This document shows positions 48,093-63,843 of a stretch of 64,000 nt of DNA, one piece after another. Below the pieces are notes generated by a model. It ran no database searches and was not told where the DNA came from. It saw only the letters and a list, made by a program, of their open reading frames with translations. This stretch comes from Circinella minor (Eukaryota; Mucoromycota; Mucoromycetes; Mucorales; Lichtheimiaceae), in assembly GCA_016758965.1 (NCBI GenBank), contig JAEPRB010000043.1, positions 155,407-219,406 on the forward strand. The letters are read 5' to 3'. The translations under genes were made by a program, and so were the position numbers. How positions within the stretch are numbered: position 1 is the first letter of the stretch; each line of letters opens with the position of its first letter.

Positions 48093-49906
48093 TTACCCAA
48101 TACCCTGGGGATGTATATTTGTCCTGATTGTTCTTCCACCGTACCATTCCAACAATTCATCAACCAAAGATTGAAGGTAGTTCTTGATATCAGATGTACG
48201 TGCTTCTCGTGGACCTGGCATTACACCAACAAGGAAGACATTTTCTGTCTTGAATCGTTCAGATCGAGGGAGGTTGTTGATAGTTAAATAAATGGCTCCA
48301 ACGGAGTATGTCGAGTTTAAAAATGGACCAAACCAATCAATATTAAGTGTCAATAATAATGAACAATGTTCATCAACAAATGGAGCACCATCATTACCAG
48401 GAAACTCTCGCCACATATCACCATCAAATACATCAAAAAAACTGTCTTCTATACGTCTACGAGTTCGCCATTCCTCGATTTTTTCTTCCAAACCTGGCCG
48501 CAAAAACAACCTCTCAATACTTGCAGACAAAGGTTGATAAGCAAATTATTTGATGGGTTTCCAATGATTACCGATGGATCTGAACAAACTATTGCCACAT
48601 GTATTGGGATAACGAATATCATTATTGGGACAAATAGTAGGACAGTTGGGGTCAGACAAAAGGAATAAACAATGGTAATTGAAGCAAGACACGTATTTTC
48701 GTAAACTGTCAGTTAATGCAGAAAACCCAGTAGCTCGAATTTTTGATCCGCGAAATATTTTATTCAGGAAAAGCCAACGATCGTACATGACATCCGACTC
48801 TCCTTCGACAGACCCTCCATTGTTTTCAGACAAAAACAAACACGACAGATTTACCAAAGTAAGAGATATCCATGTTTTTAAATGATCCGTCTCAGGATCA
48901 TGTTCAATATTGTGAGCATATGCATAAATGTCTTTCGTGCTCTATTTTCAAATATATAAAAATTACGTTGGTTAAATATATATTGCTTTCAAACCCTACT
49001 TTTTATCATAAGGAATAGAATCATAACTTTTCAAGCTTACTAGTTTCAGTATGTCATTAAAAATATCTTACAATTCTGAAGGTGTCGTTCTGATTAATGG
49101 TTTTCCAACGGAATCCAATTCATCCAGTTCATTCTTGGTGAATTTTTTTTTCAACGTTTCATCATCCAAGTCTAATATAAAAGAGTGACAAGGGCTTGTA
49201 GAGTATCTCTGAGTTTTACTATCCAATCCTCCTTTTCTAATGCACCACTCTACTTTATCATACTACTTACTGTAAATAATTGCATATTTTCCCATATTCA
49301 AATATCTTCTCCTCGACTGATTATGGAATTTCATTGTTTTTTTTGGCGTCATTCAAAGTGGATGTAAGATACCAAAAACATTTATCATCAAATTTTTCAA
49401 AAGAATCAATAAATGTTTCTCTGTTTCAACTGAGAAATGGGTATGCTTTGCAGGCACATTGCTGGTTCTTGTCGATTTTGGTGAAATGGTAGAGTTCGAT
49501 TTTTTTTTGGTGCTTCAGCTTCAGAAACTCTATTTTTAGGTTCTGTCTCATTTGATAGCTTATTCTTGATGACTTTCCAGGAAGGTTTATCGGTACTCTA
49601 TTGTTTGAACATATAATAGTATGGTTAGATTTATTTATTTTGGTTCCGCGCAAGCTTTATGTTAAAGGAGCTGTTATTTACAAGTTGTAAATTTAATTCA
49701 TTGCAACAATCAATTATTTTTTTTGTCCATAAACATCGGATATCATCAAACGTTTGTGATTCGGTAGCAGTGAGAACAATAATATTTTCAAGATCGTTTA
49801 TGATTTTCTGCAAAGGGAGCGGTGTTTCCTCATCGCCATTGTTGTGTTTTTCAAAGGTTTCCAAGATTGCTAAAACAATAAGGGTAAGTGTATGGATAAG
49901 CATCAT
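48093..49906 (-). pseudogene. Plavaka/CACTA-like transposase, truncated
   Basis: The best exon (about 48941-48093) has ALTDSLRKYVSCF, a cysteine segment (CPTICPNN, NTCGNSLF), WKPIK then FAYQPLSASIERLF, VFDGDMWREF, LTLNIDWFGPF, YSVGAIYLTINNLPRSERF and VGVMPGPREA. This order is that of Tnp2/Plavaka-type transposases of the CMC superfamily, covering the segment just before the catalytic region. A TAA at 48548-48546 replaces the Gln expected before FAYQP. Upstream exon pieces (about 49171-49072, 49560-49380 and 49906-49640) look coding but do not join cleanly. The catalytic C-terminal half is absent, so it cannot be active. Confidence 0.65.
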
Positions 49907-49969
49907 TTGTTATATTGAAGTTTTAAACAGCATAAAAAAGCAATTAGTCACTTTTTTTATATAGATTTT

Positions 49970-50803
49970 CGTTACGCGTTTTGAATAAAAAACATCACAA
50001 ATACCATTATTTATAACTACGTACTCAACAATAACCCAATCTTTTTTATTGGTATTTCGATTTATATGATGTGATAGACATATACTATACATTGGTATCT
50101 CTCCACATCTGGAATAAATGTTAAAGAACATGTACTGTTTTTCCTTGTGCTGACTGCTTTTTCTTCTCAAGTCAATCGGCGACTAGACAGCATGAATTTC
50201 CACTTTCACCTGAAAAAAATCGCACCCCTTTTTAGATTTGTTCGTGATGAATATTCTTGAGCGAAGTTTCTTTTGAAAAAAAAAAGAGTTGACTATTTGT
50301 CTAGTTAAATAAATAACTATAGACTCCGTCACAGCCACTTCTGTTCATCTAGAAATACGGTCTCGTAGTTACATATTGTATACATGATATACATAAAAAA
50401 AGGTCGCATTCTATAAATTGCTTGATAATAGTCATCATGATAACAACAATATACAAACTATTTATTGATGAATTATAACATTATTGATGCCACGAAACGT
50501 TGGTATGAAAAAACACAGATGTGTTTATTCTTATTAAGTGTAATTTATAGAGGAATTGATATCCCTGACAACTCTAATTTATCACTATGCAAACATGACT
50601 GAATTAAAGAACTTTTGCATAATTATTACACTATCGAGTAAAATAGTCTTCTGTGATTCGTCAAAAAATAAGGGCCGGATTCTTTTATCTTCTTGAGCTG
50701 AGCTATTATTTTTTTTATTTGCCGTGCAACATTATTCCCTGACACGTCCAAACTTTCTTTCCTTTCACATTACACACAACCCTCCCCCTTCACCTACGTC
50801 TAA
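49970..50803. other. Intergenic upstream of SRP receptor gene
   Basis: A minus-strand open frame at 50170-49910 contains a weak coding-like stretch that may belong to the transposon island. No other structure is seen. The last 100 bases hold the pyrimidine-rich promoter side of the SRP receptor gene. Confidence 0.3.
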
Positions 50804-53488
50804 ATGCTTGATCAGTTTGCCATCTTGTCTAAAGGAGGTTTTGTCCTTTGGCAAAAAACTTTTATTCCAGTCATGGGATCCCCGATTGATGCTCTGATCA
50901 AGGATGTCCTGATTGAAGAACGAGCTGGTACTAATATTTTCTACAAGGACAGTTATGCCCTTAAATGGACGTTTGCTAATGAAGTTGATCTCGTATTTGT
51001 GGTAAGGTTTATTTCTTTTAGCATATACTTTTTTTCTATATGTGATGTACTGTATTATACGTATACTAAATATGTATGTTATGATAGGTGGCATTCCAAA
51101 AAATATTACAATTACAATACGTCGACGAACTATTGGAAACAGTAAAACAAGTGTTTATAAAGACGTTTGAACAAGATATTATAAATAACAATGGCATTGA
51201 TGGCGATTACAATTTATTTAACGATACATTTGATACATTATTAAGACAATTAGAAGAAAAACATTCTACAGTAAGTGGGAGGGAATATTATTGTTGTTCA
51301 TGGATAAAAACGAAAAGAAGATTGTGTTAAAATATATCACTATTTTCTTTTTTCTTAAAGAATCGACAACGAGCACCGAGAAAATTTGAACAAACTAAAA
51401 AATATGAAACTACGCTAAAAGGTTCTCAAGAAGTAAACAGTCCAAGTAGTAAAAGTAAATCAGGTAAGCAACCCCTTTAGCATTGAAGAAAGGGAAGGGC
51501 CAGATTAAGGATAAAAATAAATGTGTGGGGTTTATAACTTGATCGGCGTTATCTAAAAAGGAAGAGAAAATCATTACAGCGAATAGCGTTTCACCAGCTG
51601 GCATAGATCAAGATGAAATATCAAAAAATATTCAAGCCCTTAAACTTCAATCCAGTCCAAGGACTGGTTCTCGAGCAAAGAAAGGTCGACAGCAAAACTC
51701 TTCCAAATCACCTAATATCAACAATGAGTAACGTTTTTTTCTTATTATTATTCTCTGTTTTTATGAAAAAATCCAATGATGAGTTAGCATTATTATCATA
51801 ACTGAACCTAACAATCAAAATGTGTATGTATATATTTTAGTGAAAGTTCAAAAAAGAAGAAATCACAAAAACAAGCTCGAACATGGGAAGGACAAATTGC
51901 ACGAGGAGAAATGGAATCGTTGGATTACAGCAGCAAAGCCACGATGACAAGTGAAGAAGAAGCAGCACAAGCAGCACAACTTGCAGATCCTACAAAATAT
52001 GGTACAATTAATAAGGACGGTGTCTATGAAGTTTTGGATGTGGATCAAAATAATGATAATAATGAAGACGATGATGATGATGAGGAAGAGTATGATATAT
52101 TACAACATCACGAGGAAGATAAGAAAACGCAAAATAGCACTGGTGGTGGCATGTTTTCATTCTTCAAAAATATTACTGGTCAACGCGAATTAACTACAGA
52201 TGCCTTGGATCCTGTATTGAGTGATATGAAGGAACATTTGATAAAAAAGAATGTTGCAAGCGATATTGCAGAGCATTTATGTCAAAGCGTTAGAACAAGC
52301 TTACTTGGAAAAAAAATCGGCAACTGGGGTAGTAAGTTTGAGTTTCTTATCTTTTTTTTATTATAGATGCTATAGTGGATAATGCAACGATTGGTTTTAA
52401 CCATTAATCTGTGCTGCTCGTGTATATATATTAGGGGTTTCTACTATGGTACGTGACAGCATGGAAGCTGCCCTAAAACGTATTCTGACGCCTAAAACGT
52501 CTTTGGATATTCTCAGAGACGTAGAACAAGCAAAAGCAGAAAGAAGACCTTATGTTATTTCATTTATCGGTGTGAATGGTGTTGGCAAGGTAAAAAGTGG
52601 ATGAAATTTTTCAAGTTTATGTGCCGAATCATAATTCGATGACTGAGTTCTCTTATATTTATTTTTCATTATCACAGTCCACCAATTTGAGCAAAGTTTG
52701 CTTTTGGCTTCTTCAAAATAATTACAAAGTGCTTATTGCTGCATGTGATACCTTCCGCAGTGGTGCAGTAGAGCAACTACGAGTTCACGCACGAAATCTT
52801 CGTGCCTTGCAAACAAGTGGTCAAGGATCTGTAGAATTATTTGAACGTGGATATGGTAAAGATTCTGCTGGTATTGCTAAGGAGGCAATTAGTTTTGGTA
52901 AGTACCAAAAGAAATTTTTTTTTATTACTATTATACAACATGCATGATTTTAGTGACTAACTTAATACATTGTGTACGTATATTATATATACAGCTACTT
53001 CGAATCATTTTGATGTGGTATTGATTGATACGGCTGGTCGTATGCAAGATAACGAACCACTTATGCGTGCATTGGCTAAATTAGTGGCTGTCAACAACCC
53101 AGACAAAATTATTTTTGTTGGAGAAGCCTTGGTTGGCAATGAAGCAGTAGACCAACTTACCAAGTTCAATCAATCGTTAAAAGATTTTTCAGGCTTACAA
53201 AATCCACGACATATTGATGGTATAATTTTAACTAAATTCGATACCATTGATGATAAGGTAATTAAAGATGGGATTAAGCGAAGGCATATATTTTAAATAT
53301 TCTTGGATGAAAAACTAATATTATTTTGTCTTTTATGATCGAAAAACCAACAATAAAAGGTTGGTGCAGCACTATCAATGACATATATCACAGGACAACC
53401 AATCTATTTTGTGGGTACTGGACAAACATATACAGATCTTAAAAACCTTCGGGTATCGCATGTTGTAAATAGTCTTTTGCGGAAATAA
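50804..53488 (+). CDS. SRP101: Signal recognition particle receptor subunit alpha
   Basis: Nine exons (50804-51001, 51088-51270, 51361-51463, 51565-51727, 51841-52331, 52435-52589, 52678-52897, 52995-53257, 53360-53488) give 634 residues, the usual length. The SRX domain opens [19 protein letters not shown] charged linker follows with KKKKSQK and a poly-D/E stretch. The NG GTPase domain has GVNGVGKST (425-433), [20 protein letters not shown] (about 514), [14 protein letters not shown] and TKFDTIDDK, ending in GTGQTYTDL. It docks SRP-ribosome complexes at the ER with the beta subunit. The donor at the end of exon 5 is ambiguous by three bases (one residue). It lies 117 bases upstream of the TyrRS gene on the same strand. 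Confidence 0.95.
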
Positions 53489-53605
53489 AATAATAAATTC
53501 TTGTGAGTCACACAATTCAATGCATACATCTTTGTTGGTTGTCATAATAATTAGTGAACCGAAAAGAAAGTCAGGGGGAAATAAGGAAAAAAAAATATAA
53601 TAAAT

Positions 53606-55808
<2,203 letters not shown>

Positions 55809-55919
55809 AGATTTTAATCAAAGGGGCTGGGGTAAAAGGAACATTTTAATATATGTAAGACAAAATAAACCAGAAATAGAAATATGTAGCACTACTATTA
55901 TAAATATATATAGTTTTTT

Positions 55920-57745
55920 TTAAACTTGCTCGAGTCGATAAGGAGCTGTTTTTTCTTTATACAACTGTTCATCCCAAACCATATTTGCATCTATTCGCTG
56001 TCTCCAACGTGTAGCACAACTCCATCCTGTCCAATCTATCAGAAAACGGTAAGTAACAGAGGGTATATAAGTATATTCAAAGAATATGTAAAAGGTCTGT
56101 ATTCAATGTAAAACTTACCAAAATTCTCTCGTGGATTACAATGGCAACCCTCTTGTAAATAAGGTTCTGTTGGACAATGCATTAATGGGTTGTGTTTATA
56201 TCCAATGTCATTGAAAAAATGAACTTCGCTCTTCTTTAACATCATAGCCACTGCCAATGAATGGACAGGAGCATCTCCCCAGCGCTCGTAAAAGAACCCT
56301 CCTGTTTGATCCAAGTGTTCAAAATAGTCTATATATTTTTTACTTCGAAGGAAGTCAAGAGATCCAATCTGTTGTCAGAAAAGAAATAGTATGTGTACCA
56401 AGGGAGGTTAGATTAGTACCTTTTTTTTATTAGTATGCATGATGACCCAAAGTTTTTGTTTTATTTACCTCAAAATTTGACCAAAAATGGCAACCATTAT
56501 AAGAAATGAAATTATCGTCTGTGATCCATGGCATTAAGCTATCGTCACCTCTTATCACATATTCAGGATGTTTTTCAATGAATTTTTGTGCGGTTTCCCA
56601 TAATGTTGGAATGGTATCCATATATTCTGTTAGTGAAACAGTCCATCCTAATCATATAGAAGTAGTTTTTTAGTTAACAATTTCTCCGTTTTTTCTTTTT
56701 CTAATAAATGAAAAATGAGCGTTGTATACACGATTATTTTACCATATTTATATCCTCCATCTTTCATCATTTGGAAAACATCATAATCGATGTCGCAGAA
56801 ATACTGTACGTCAGGTTCTACGCGCCTATATATGTATGCACATATGTATTAGTTTCATTCTCTCTAAATAAAATAGTTGCTCACATGACAAATATATTTC
56901 GTATCTAGCATCATACCAATAGTACTCATATTCATTTAACAAAGGGTGGCGGAAAAAGAATCCTGACTGATATCTAAATTTTAATATGTGAATAATATTA
57001 CCTCTTTATGCATCACTCATTCCCTTTTCCATTTCTCTGATCAATATTATCCTTTCTTCGCCCCCAATCAGTTTATCAGCATTGTATATATGGTACTACT
57101 AATCATAGAACTATTAAACAGTACTCTACTCCTAATGGTTTACCTGCACATATGTCGATACGGTTCACTTCCTCCATAAATAATGTTTCTATCACTCATA
57201 TCCTTGCGACATTCAGCCGCATGTGTTTGATTAATATGGTCAGGGTAGCTCCACATAGATTCATCAATTTTGCCATAAAATGTATTTGCTTTCGTCAATG
57301 AAGCCGTTGCCACCTTAAATTCATTTGTAAAATCTTGCTCATTCAAAAACACATATGGATAATTAAATTTACTATTAAATCGGTCTTCCACTTGTCGCAT
57401 AGCAAAACGAACACCAGTCAAGTCGCTATTACGTGCCAAAATCACAAAGGCTGCTTTGACATGATTCTTGGGTTGCTTGACCTTTTGAAAATCAATAATA
57501 TCCAGTTTGTTACCAAACCATCTGTTGTTGTCTAAAGGTTGAACTGGTGCTAGTTGTTGGGGAGGACGAGCAATATAACCATCATGATGAACTTTGGCAG
57601 GTAGTGGGATGTTATCATTTTCATAAGAACGCGGGTTTATTTGAGGTGTCATGGGTAAGAAAAAATAGGCAATAAAAATAAAAATGGCAAGGGCTGAAGC
57701 AATTTGAATCCCCAGTGTTTGTCTCCTTTTGGACATCATGGCCAT
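55920..57745 (-). CDS. Kre2/Mnt1-type alpha-1,2-mannosyltransferase (GT15)
   Basis: Six exons (57745-57144, 56973-56917, 56825-56743, 56647-56469, 56368-56119, 56035-55920) give 428 residues. It is a type II membrane protein: short basic N-terminus (MSKRRQT), membrane anchor at about 12-31, a stem region, then the GT15 domain. Landmarks are [51 protein letters not shown] with the metal-binding EPD (about 223-225), [27 protein letters not shown] and the C-terminal DWTGWSC. Family enzymes add alpha-1,2-mannose to O- and N-glycans in the Golgi. It converges with the TyrRS gene, 111 bases apart. Confidence 0.93.
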
Positions 57746-60700
57746 GATGAATGGTGTGTGTGTATGTTATTTTTTGAATACTGAAGAGAGGAAGAGAGAA
57801 AGAAAAGAAAGTACGTACAGCTGTTTTTTTTCAAATGTGTCAAGTATAACATTCTTCAACTTAAATAACTTTATGTTCGTCAGCTTCTTTTCTTTTACTC
57901 CTTAACCCCCTTCTTTTAATAAAAACAATAATAATACCCTCTTTGTGCTATTTAGGGCGAAATCAAAATTTGGTTAAAATGTTACATGCATGATAGTTAA
58001 ACCATGTAAACGACAGATGCTACCCAGGAGTTTAAAAAAACGCGGGTTAATTTCCAAGTTAGATAAAAAAAAAATTCAAAAAAAAAATCCACGTTTTTAA
58101 GCATAGGGTTACTTCAGTTTACAAAAATCCCAAAGAGCACAAGTAACTGATCTCTAGGTCTGCAACCAGAGGTGATATGTTCCACAACACATGAGGTCAT
58201 CAGCCAAAGCTTTTAATAACATTCCCATAAATCCAGAAACAAGCAACAAGAAGAAACATAAATACTTTTGATTTCCGAGCATTGCCTTTCAAAGGTTCTA
58301 GTAAAAAATGGAGCAGTACCAAAGAACTCACCACAGCAATCAGCGGGAAAAAAGAACAATAGTGAGTCTTCTACATATGTATATAGCACATCAGCATTAT
58401 TATTATTAACCGTCACAAAGAATAAAAATAATAATTATTACTTACTCTGACTAACAGATTGATTGAAAGTAATAAATGGTATTTGCAATTAGTAGCAGCA
58501 GCCTAGCACGTAATAGAAAGATAGACCGATGTTTTCCTTGGCAACAAAAGAAGAAAATCAAAAGGAGACGGAAAAAGACATTTTGTTTACGTATGAGAAT
58601 AGAAATAATCTTTTAAAATAAAAAAAAGTTCTCAGAAGCTAATATACGAATAGCATAAATAAAAGAGAAAGTGAATAGCAAGAACTCAACAAAGTACTTG
58701 TTGATTTAGTGGAATAGTTATAACAGGAGAATAGTGCCACGCAGCCAACGTGCTGCTTGGTTGATAATCAGATGAGATGATAAATATGAAAAAAAGAAAA
58801 AGAAAGTCCAACATATTACAGACTCTATAAATTATTGATGTAAATGTTCGCCACTTTTCTTTTATCTTCATGTACGTATATCAACACACAGAAATTTATT
58901 CTTATATTGACACATTGATTCTAAGAGAAAGAATGATAAAAGGTGACAAGAATTATATCTGATCCACAAATTTATATTTTTTTATTATGAGGCAGAACAT
59001 GATACAGAAAAGAAAAAGTCAATTTTGACTTATCATACGCTGTTTATAATCTCGAGAAGATGTACGATCTTATTATTAATTTTTTCTATTGGCTTCATAT
59101 TCAATAATATAATTCTCGCACTGATTTAAAAGAAGCCCAAACTCTGATTAGAATAAATAAATGATACATTAAGTTACTACTATGTGTATTACATAGAAAA
59201 ATCGAAACAAATAGATAGGAATTTAATTGATTATAGCATCAAAACGTCTTTTTTTCTTTGAGTGTATAAACAGTGATGTACTCGAATGAATCTACGTATT
59301 ATTATTAAAATAAATAATAAGGAGGAAGGACTTGACTCATAATTAATAATACTAACATAAAAATACAAATGGTTAATATAAATGAATATCTATATACGAA
59401 TGATCAATTTGTCAACAAGTTTTAAAAGCTGATAATTTCCAAGATGTTCAGAAACATATTCTGATAGCTCAAAAAAAAGTATGACATTTTAAATTTAATC
59501 CTTGAATATATTTTATTGGAAGGTGGCAGATAATAAGATTAAGAGATAAAGTGAGTATTCAATATATTACATGTACGTACTAAAGTTACTGTAGTTTTTT
59601 TTTATAAAAATGATTACTACGTACTATTTTATATTAGACAAAGATACGAATATTTTATTGTTTGTATTACAATCACTGATCCTCATTTTAATATAGAACT
59701 CATAATATCCTTACTCAACACTACACTGTTGGAGCATTTCTTTTTCATGTACAGTTCTCCATTTCAATACGTATCTGGGCAGTTGTATAAATCAAACTGG
59801 TATTTTTGTTAGTCGGTTATAATAATGGTGCTGGCACCCTTGAATGAATGCTTCAGCCTACTACCTCAGATAAAAAAAACTTGTAAGTTATCAATAGTTC
59901 TTGTATGATATTATTGGTGGAATCAGTCTGTATTGAGAGTCAATGCAAACTCACGTGTAATCAATATGAATCAACAATGACACTGATTGAACGAGCAGAG
60001 CACCAGAGTGTTCAAAAGATAATTCAGGGTTAAAATAAAATAGAACTTTGCTGTATATAAGTTTTAGACGCAAAACACAATGTAATGATAACAACTACCG
60101 AAAGTCAATGCAAGCCACATTTCATTGAGAACACATTTTGAATAGTGCTGTTGATATCAATTTCATAAATTAATACGTACTTTGTTGTTGTTGACACTAT
60201 TTCGTGTTCTAAGAGCCCATCCAACAACTTTGGCTAATATTGTCATTCTTCAACATACTTATTTTTAGCCGTATTCCTTTCTCTTCTTCTCTTTTCATCT
60301 TCATTTTCTCATTTTCTTTATACACTTATACTTATGTTTCATCTTTTTTTTAGGTTTAAATATATTTATTGTTGCATATTTCCATCTTCACTTATATTAC
60401 TTAATTAATTGTTTTAAGACATGTACATACGTAGTTGTTTCCCCCCTGAAAGCACTTCATATCTACAAATGCTTTGTATATTTGGGGGGAGAAGAAAGAA
60501 TGACAGCCCGTATTGGTAATATTAGAACCTGGATGCTCTTGTCTAACTTAATCTATTAAATAGCTTTGCTAATTGAGTTCACTCTTATATGTCTTCAGTG
60601 ATAACAATATTTTTCATTTTTGAACGCTGTTGAATACATTTTAATCCGTTTACTTTTTTGTATAAACCTTCTTCTGCTCGTTTTCTGAACAACTAATCAT

Positions 60701-61311
60701 ACTATTGTTACTATTATTACAATGAGTGCAAATTTTCTACATGATTTTGCTGTAGAAGGACGTCGTGTAAATGTTCTAATCATTTTAGATCTTTGCATGT
60801 GACCATTTTTGAGTAGGAAGGACTTATTTATCTCAGATTAGTAGCCTCCGCAATCGGAATTCAAACAAAAGAGAAAAATTTTTCTTCATTTTGACGGGTA
60901 TAAAGAGAGTAGCGTTGGCTTGATTTACTTCTTTTACAGGTTATTCACACTTACGGTAAGCATTTCATTTTATTTTTATTTTTCTCTTTTTATTTTTTTT
61001 AATTTCAAATGATGATTAAGTTTTTATTTGAGTGGTTGTCTTATACGCAACAAAAAAGGACTTTCGCGTTGAAAATGTTTATACTTGCCCTCTCTGATTA
61101 CTTTAAAAAAATGTTTCTTTTTTTATATCCCCGTAATATTATATTTTTATTGGTAAATTCTTTACTAATTTTAAAATACTTCTATTTATTTTGTGAATAG
61201 GTTATTTTCAATAACAAGAATAATTTTTTTTATATAACTTTAATTGTGCAAAACTATAACAATAAATTATTATTATCAAAAGAAAACTTGTTTATTATTA
61301 TTTAATATTTT
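57746..61311. other. Large gene-poor intergenic block
   Basis: About 3.5 kb with no supportable gene. Isolated exon-like scraps occur: about 59404-59479 (plus, ending in a GTATGA donor), about 59130-59085 (minus, after a CAG acceptor, ending TAA) and about 60940-60956 (plus, between TTTTACAG and GTAAGC). None joins to a recognisable protein, so they may be relics of a lost gene or chance. Confidence 0.35.
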
Positions 61312-62157
61312 TTAAATGGGGGCTTGGTTGCTTGTAGTGGGGTTTTGGATAATCTATATATTTAATATCAGATAGGAAAAAAAGATAAAAGGAGGGTGTG
61401 TGTGCATGAGGAAAAGTAAGCAAAAGTAAAATATTTGAACTTTATAAAAGTGAATGTCTATAAAGAAAAAAAGGCTTACCTCAACCCAGTACTCATCAGG
61501 GTCAGCAATAAAAGCAATATGCTTCATACTACCATCTGTAAGACGCTTAATAAACTTGACGTTTAGTTCTTCAAAACGTTCACAGGCCTTGTTGATATCA
61601 TCGACAAGAACGGCAATGTGACCAAAACCACGCCCAACGTCCTTGTTACCATTGGCATAAGCGAAATCAGCTTGATCTTCAGTTCCCCAGTTACTGAATA
61701 AAACAATATATATCAATTTGATCTCTTTATTCTCCTTCGCCTTTTTCATCCATATTCACATATATGCATATATTAAACAAAACTTACTGTGTCAATTCAA
61801 GTACACCGGGAATACTGAAGCAAAGCTTCTTCTTTTCTTCTTCAGACTCGGGAACTTTATCAACATAAGCTAAAAAGTACAAAGTGAACTTGCCCGAAGG
61901 GAATTCAGATTTGGTAATCAATCTATATATTATTTTATTTTCGTCAATATGATGGAAGCATTCCTCCCTTCCATTTTCAAGAACAATTGTTTCTACACGC
62001 AAGAGCGAGTACACGGGTATATAACGTCGCGTACAAAATTAACTTACTTCATTCCAAGAACTTCGGTATAGAATTTAATTGAAGCTTGTGGGTCCTTGAC
62101 ACGGACCATGGTATGGTTAAACACATACGACGAAGGGTTAGTAGCAGCAGACGACAT
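61312..62157 (-). CDS. GLO1: Glyoxalase I (lactoylglutathione lyase)
   Basis: Four exons (62157-62048, 61922-61788, 61693-61480, 61353-61312) give 166 residues, the single-domain length. The four metal ligands of the family are in place: His15 (NHTMVRVKD), Glu79 (GVLELTH), His107 ([11 protein letters not shown]) and Glu153 (DPDEYWVE). The block [27 protein letters not shown] is typical. It converts the glutathione hemithioacetal of methylglyoxal to S-lactoylglutathione, the first step of cytosolic methylglyoxal detoxification. The last exon codes only 13 residues ([13 protein letters not shown]). Start chosen at the ATG beginning MSSAATNPS. Confidence 0.94.
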
Positions 62158-63843
62158 TATTAATTAAAAGAAAAAGATGTGGTGAAAACAATAGAAAGAA
62201 AAAGAACTATTGCATTACGTGCTCAAATCGACGAATTTTTATACTTTTATCCAATTTGCTTACTTACAAAAACTGTCACACGATCGAATACACAGACGCT
62301 GGGGATGTTTTCATAATGATGACATATAAACCATTTTCAAATATTATTAATACATAGTTTATGTATTTAACATTATTGAAGTATATTTGACGTAATAAAT
62401 AAATTATGGGTTTAATTAAATTATGCAAATCATGAACTCGCCAAAATAAGGTGCGTCAGATGTATAAAAAAAGTTTATGCTTGGTAATTTGTTTATTAAA
62501 TAAATTTAATATTCAACAGCAATGGTGTATGTGTAAATTACATTGGCTATTATTAGGTGTTCTGTACTTTTCTAATTGATAAGCTTTATAAAAGAACTTA
62601 TCTAATCGCTCGCAACGCGTCTCATTGATACGGTCGAGTCAAAGACCGCTACTACAAAATGCTGCTGACAAAAAACAAATTATTGTATTATGTTGGGGGC
62701 GTCTAGAGATCACACGTCATTTACATTTTGCCTCTTCTCCGACTATTTTTCAACCCATATGTTTTTGTGTATATATACCAATAACAAGCAATGACATTGC
62801 TGATTCGCAAAAAAAAAACTTTGGTGAAAGATTTTGAAATATACGTTCTTTTTCCTCTCTACTTCTTTGTTAATCCCTTTTCAAATTTTGGAAACAATTA
62901 ATATTCAAATTATATATTTATCTGTTTCTATTTTCTCATTTCTTTTATCAATATATCAAGTACAAATATACGATAGAGAGTGTAAGAAAATGAAGAGCGA
63001 ACATATTTAATATCAGTGCTGATTATGGTAATTTCTTTCTCATATTGGAATATGCATTCTACATTGTACTCTTATACATGTCGATTAGTATCAAAATGTT
63101 TTACTGTATGACACTGTAACTAAATAAAGTGATCTTGATAAGTATGATTACTATTTGACTTTGATAATTGTAAAATGTGGGCATTTAATTTACTGAAAGG
63201 ACATTAGCAACAGTAGTTGTTGTACCACAATATGTATACCCAGTGTTTCATGCTATGCATTGCCTTTGTTTATCTATTATTGTAATGGTGTAACATTAGT
63301 ATAAATGTATAAATATGTATAACAATGGTCAGACAAACTTTTTTTATGGCATGTTGAGCACCAGCGAGCAGATTTACTGCTGTAAATCGTCCTTACATAT
63401 GTTCAACATAGTGTGGCAAAGAATTACAGTAGCTGATTATAATATAACTATGTAAGTGGACAGTAATGTAGAACTACAGTAAGCTATCTTTATTAAAAGT
63501 ATGTTGCCATGGAAATGGAGTTGTGTCAAAAGCAGTTCCAATCAGTGGTATAAGCAATATATTTTTATTGCTGCTAAGGAACGTAACATGAGCATGACCG
63601 ATACTCCTTTTTCTGACAACACAACTTGTATAAGATAACGTGACTAAATTGATTATTTTTCAAAGATTATTTTTCATGGGTTTGACGATATACATCAGAC
63701 CTACTATCATCATTTAACTAAACCGCATGTTTTAAAAAAAATCAAAATAAATAAATAATTGTAACAAAGTCATATTTTAAAAGAGGTTGTAAAGCTAATT
63801 TGTAAGTATAGTATCCCACATGGTTGTGTGTGTACTTTTTTAG
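62158..63843. other. Intergenic region, right side
   Basis: No gene is seen. A less AT-biased patch at 62600-62720 has no tRNA or protein signature. Several ACAGTA-containing short repeats lie at 63420-63490. The DAHP synthase C-terminal exons expected here on the minus strand were looked for and not found. Confidence 0.4.

Noticed and set aside
59404..59479. Exon-like plus-strand stretch before a GTATGA donor
   Set aside because: Codons look plausible but no neighbouring exon or start could be found.
60940..60956. 16-base segment between TTTTACAG and GTAAGC that looks like a micro-exon
   Set aside because: There is no gene on either side to splice it to; probably chance or an untranslated exon.
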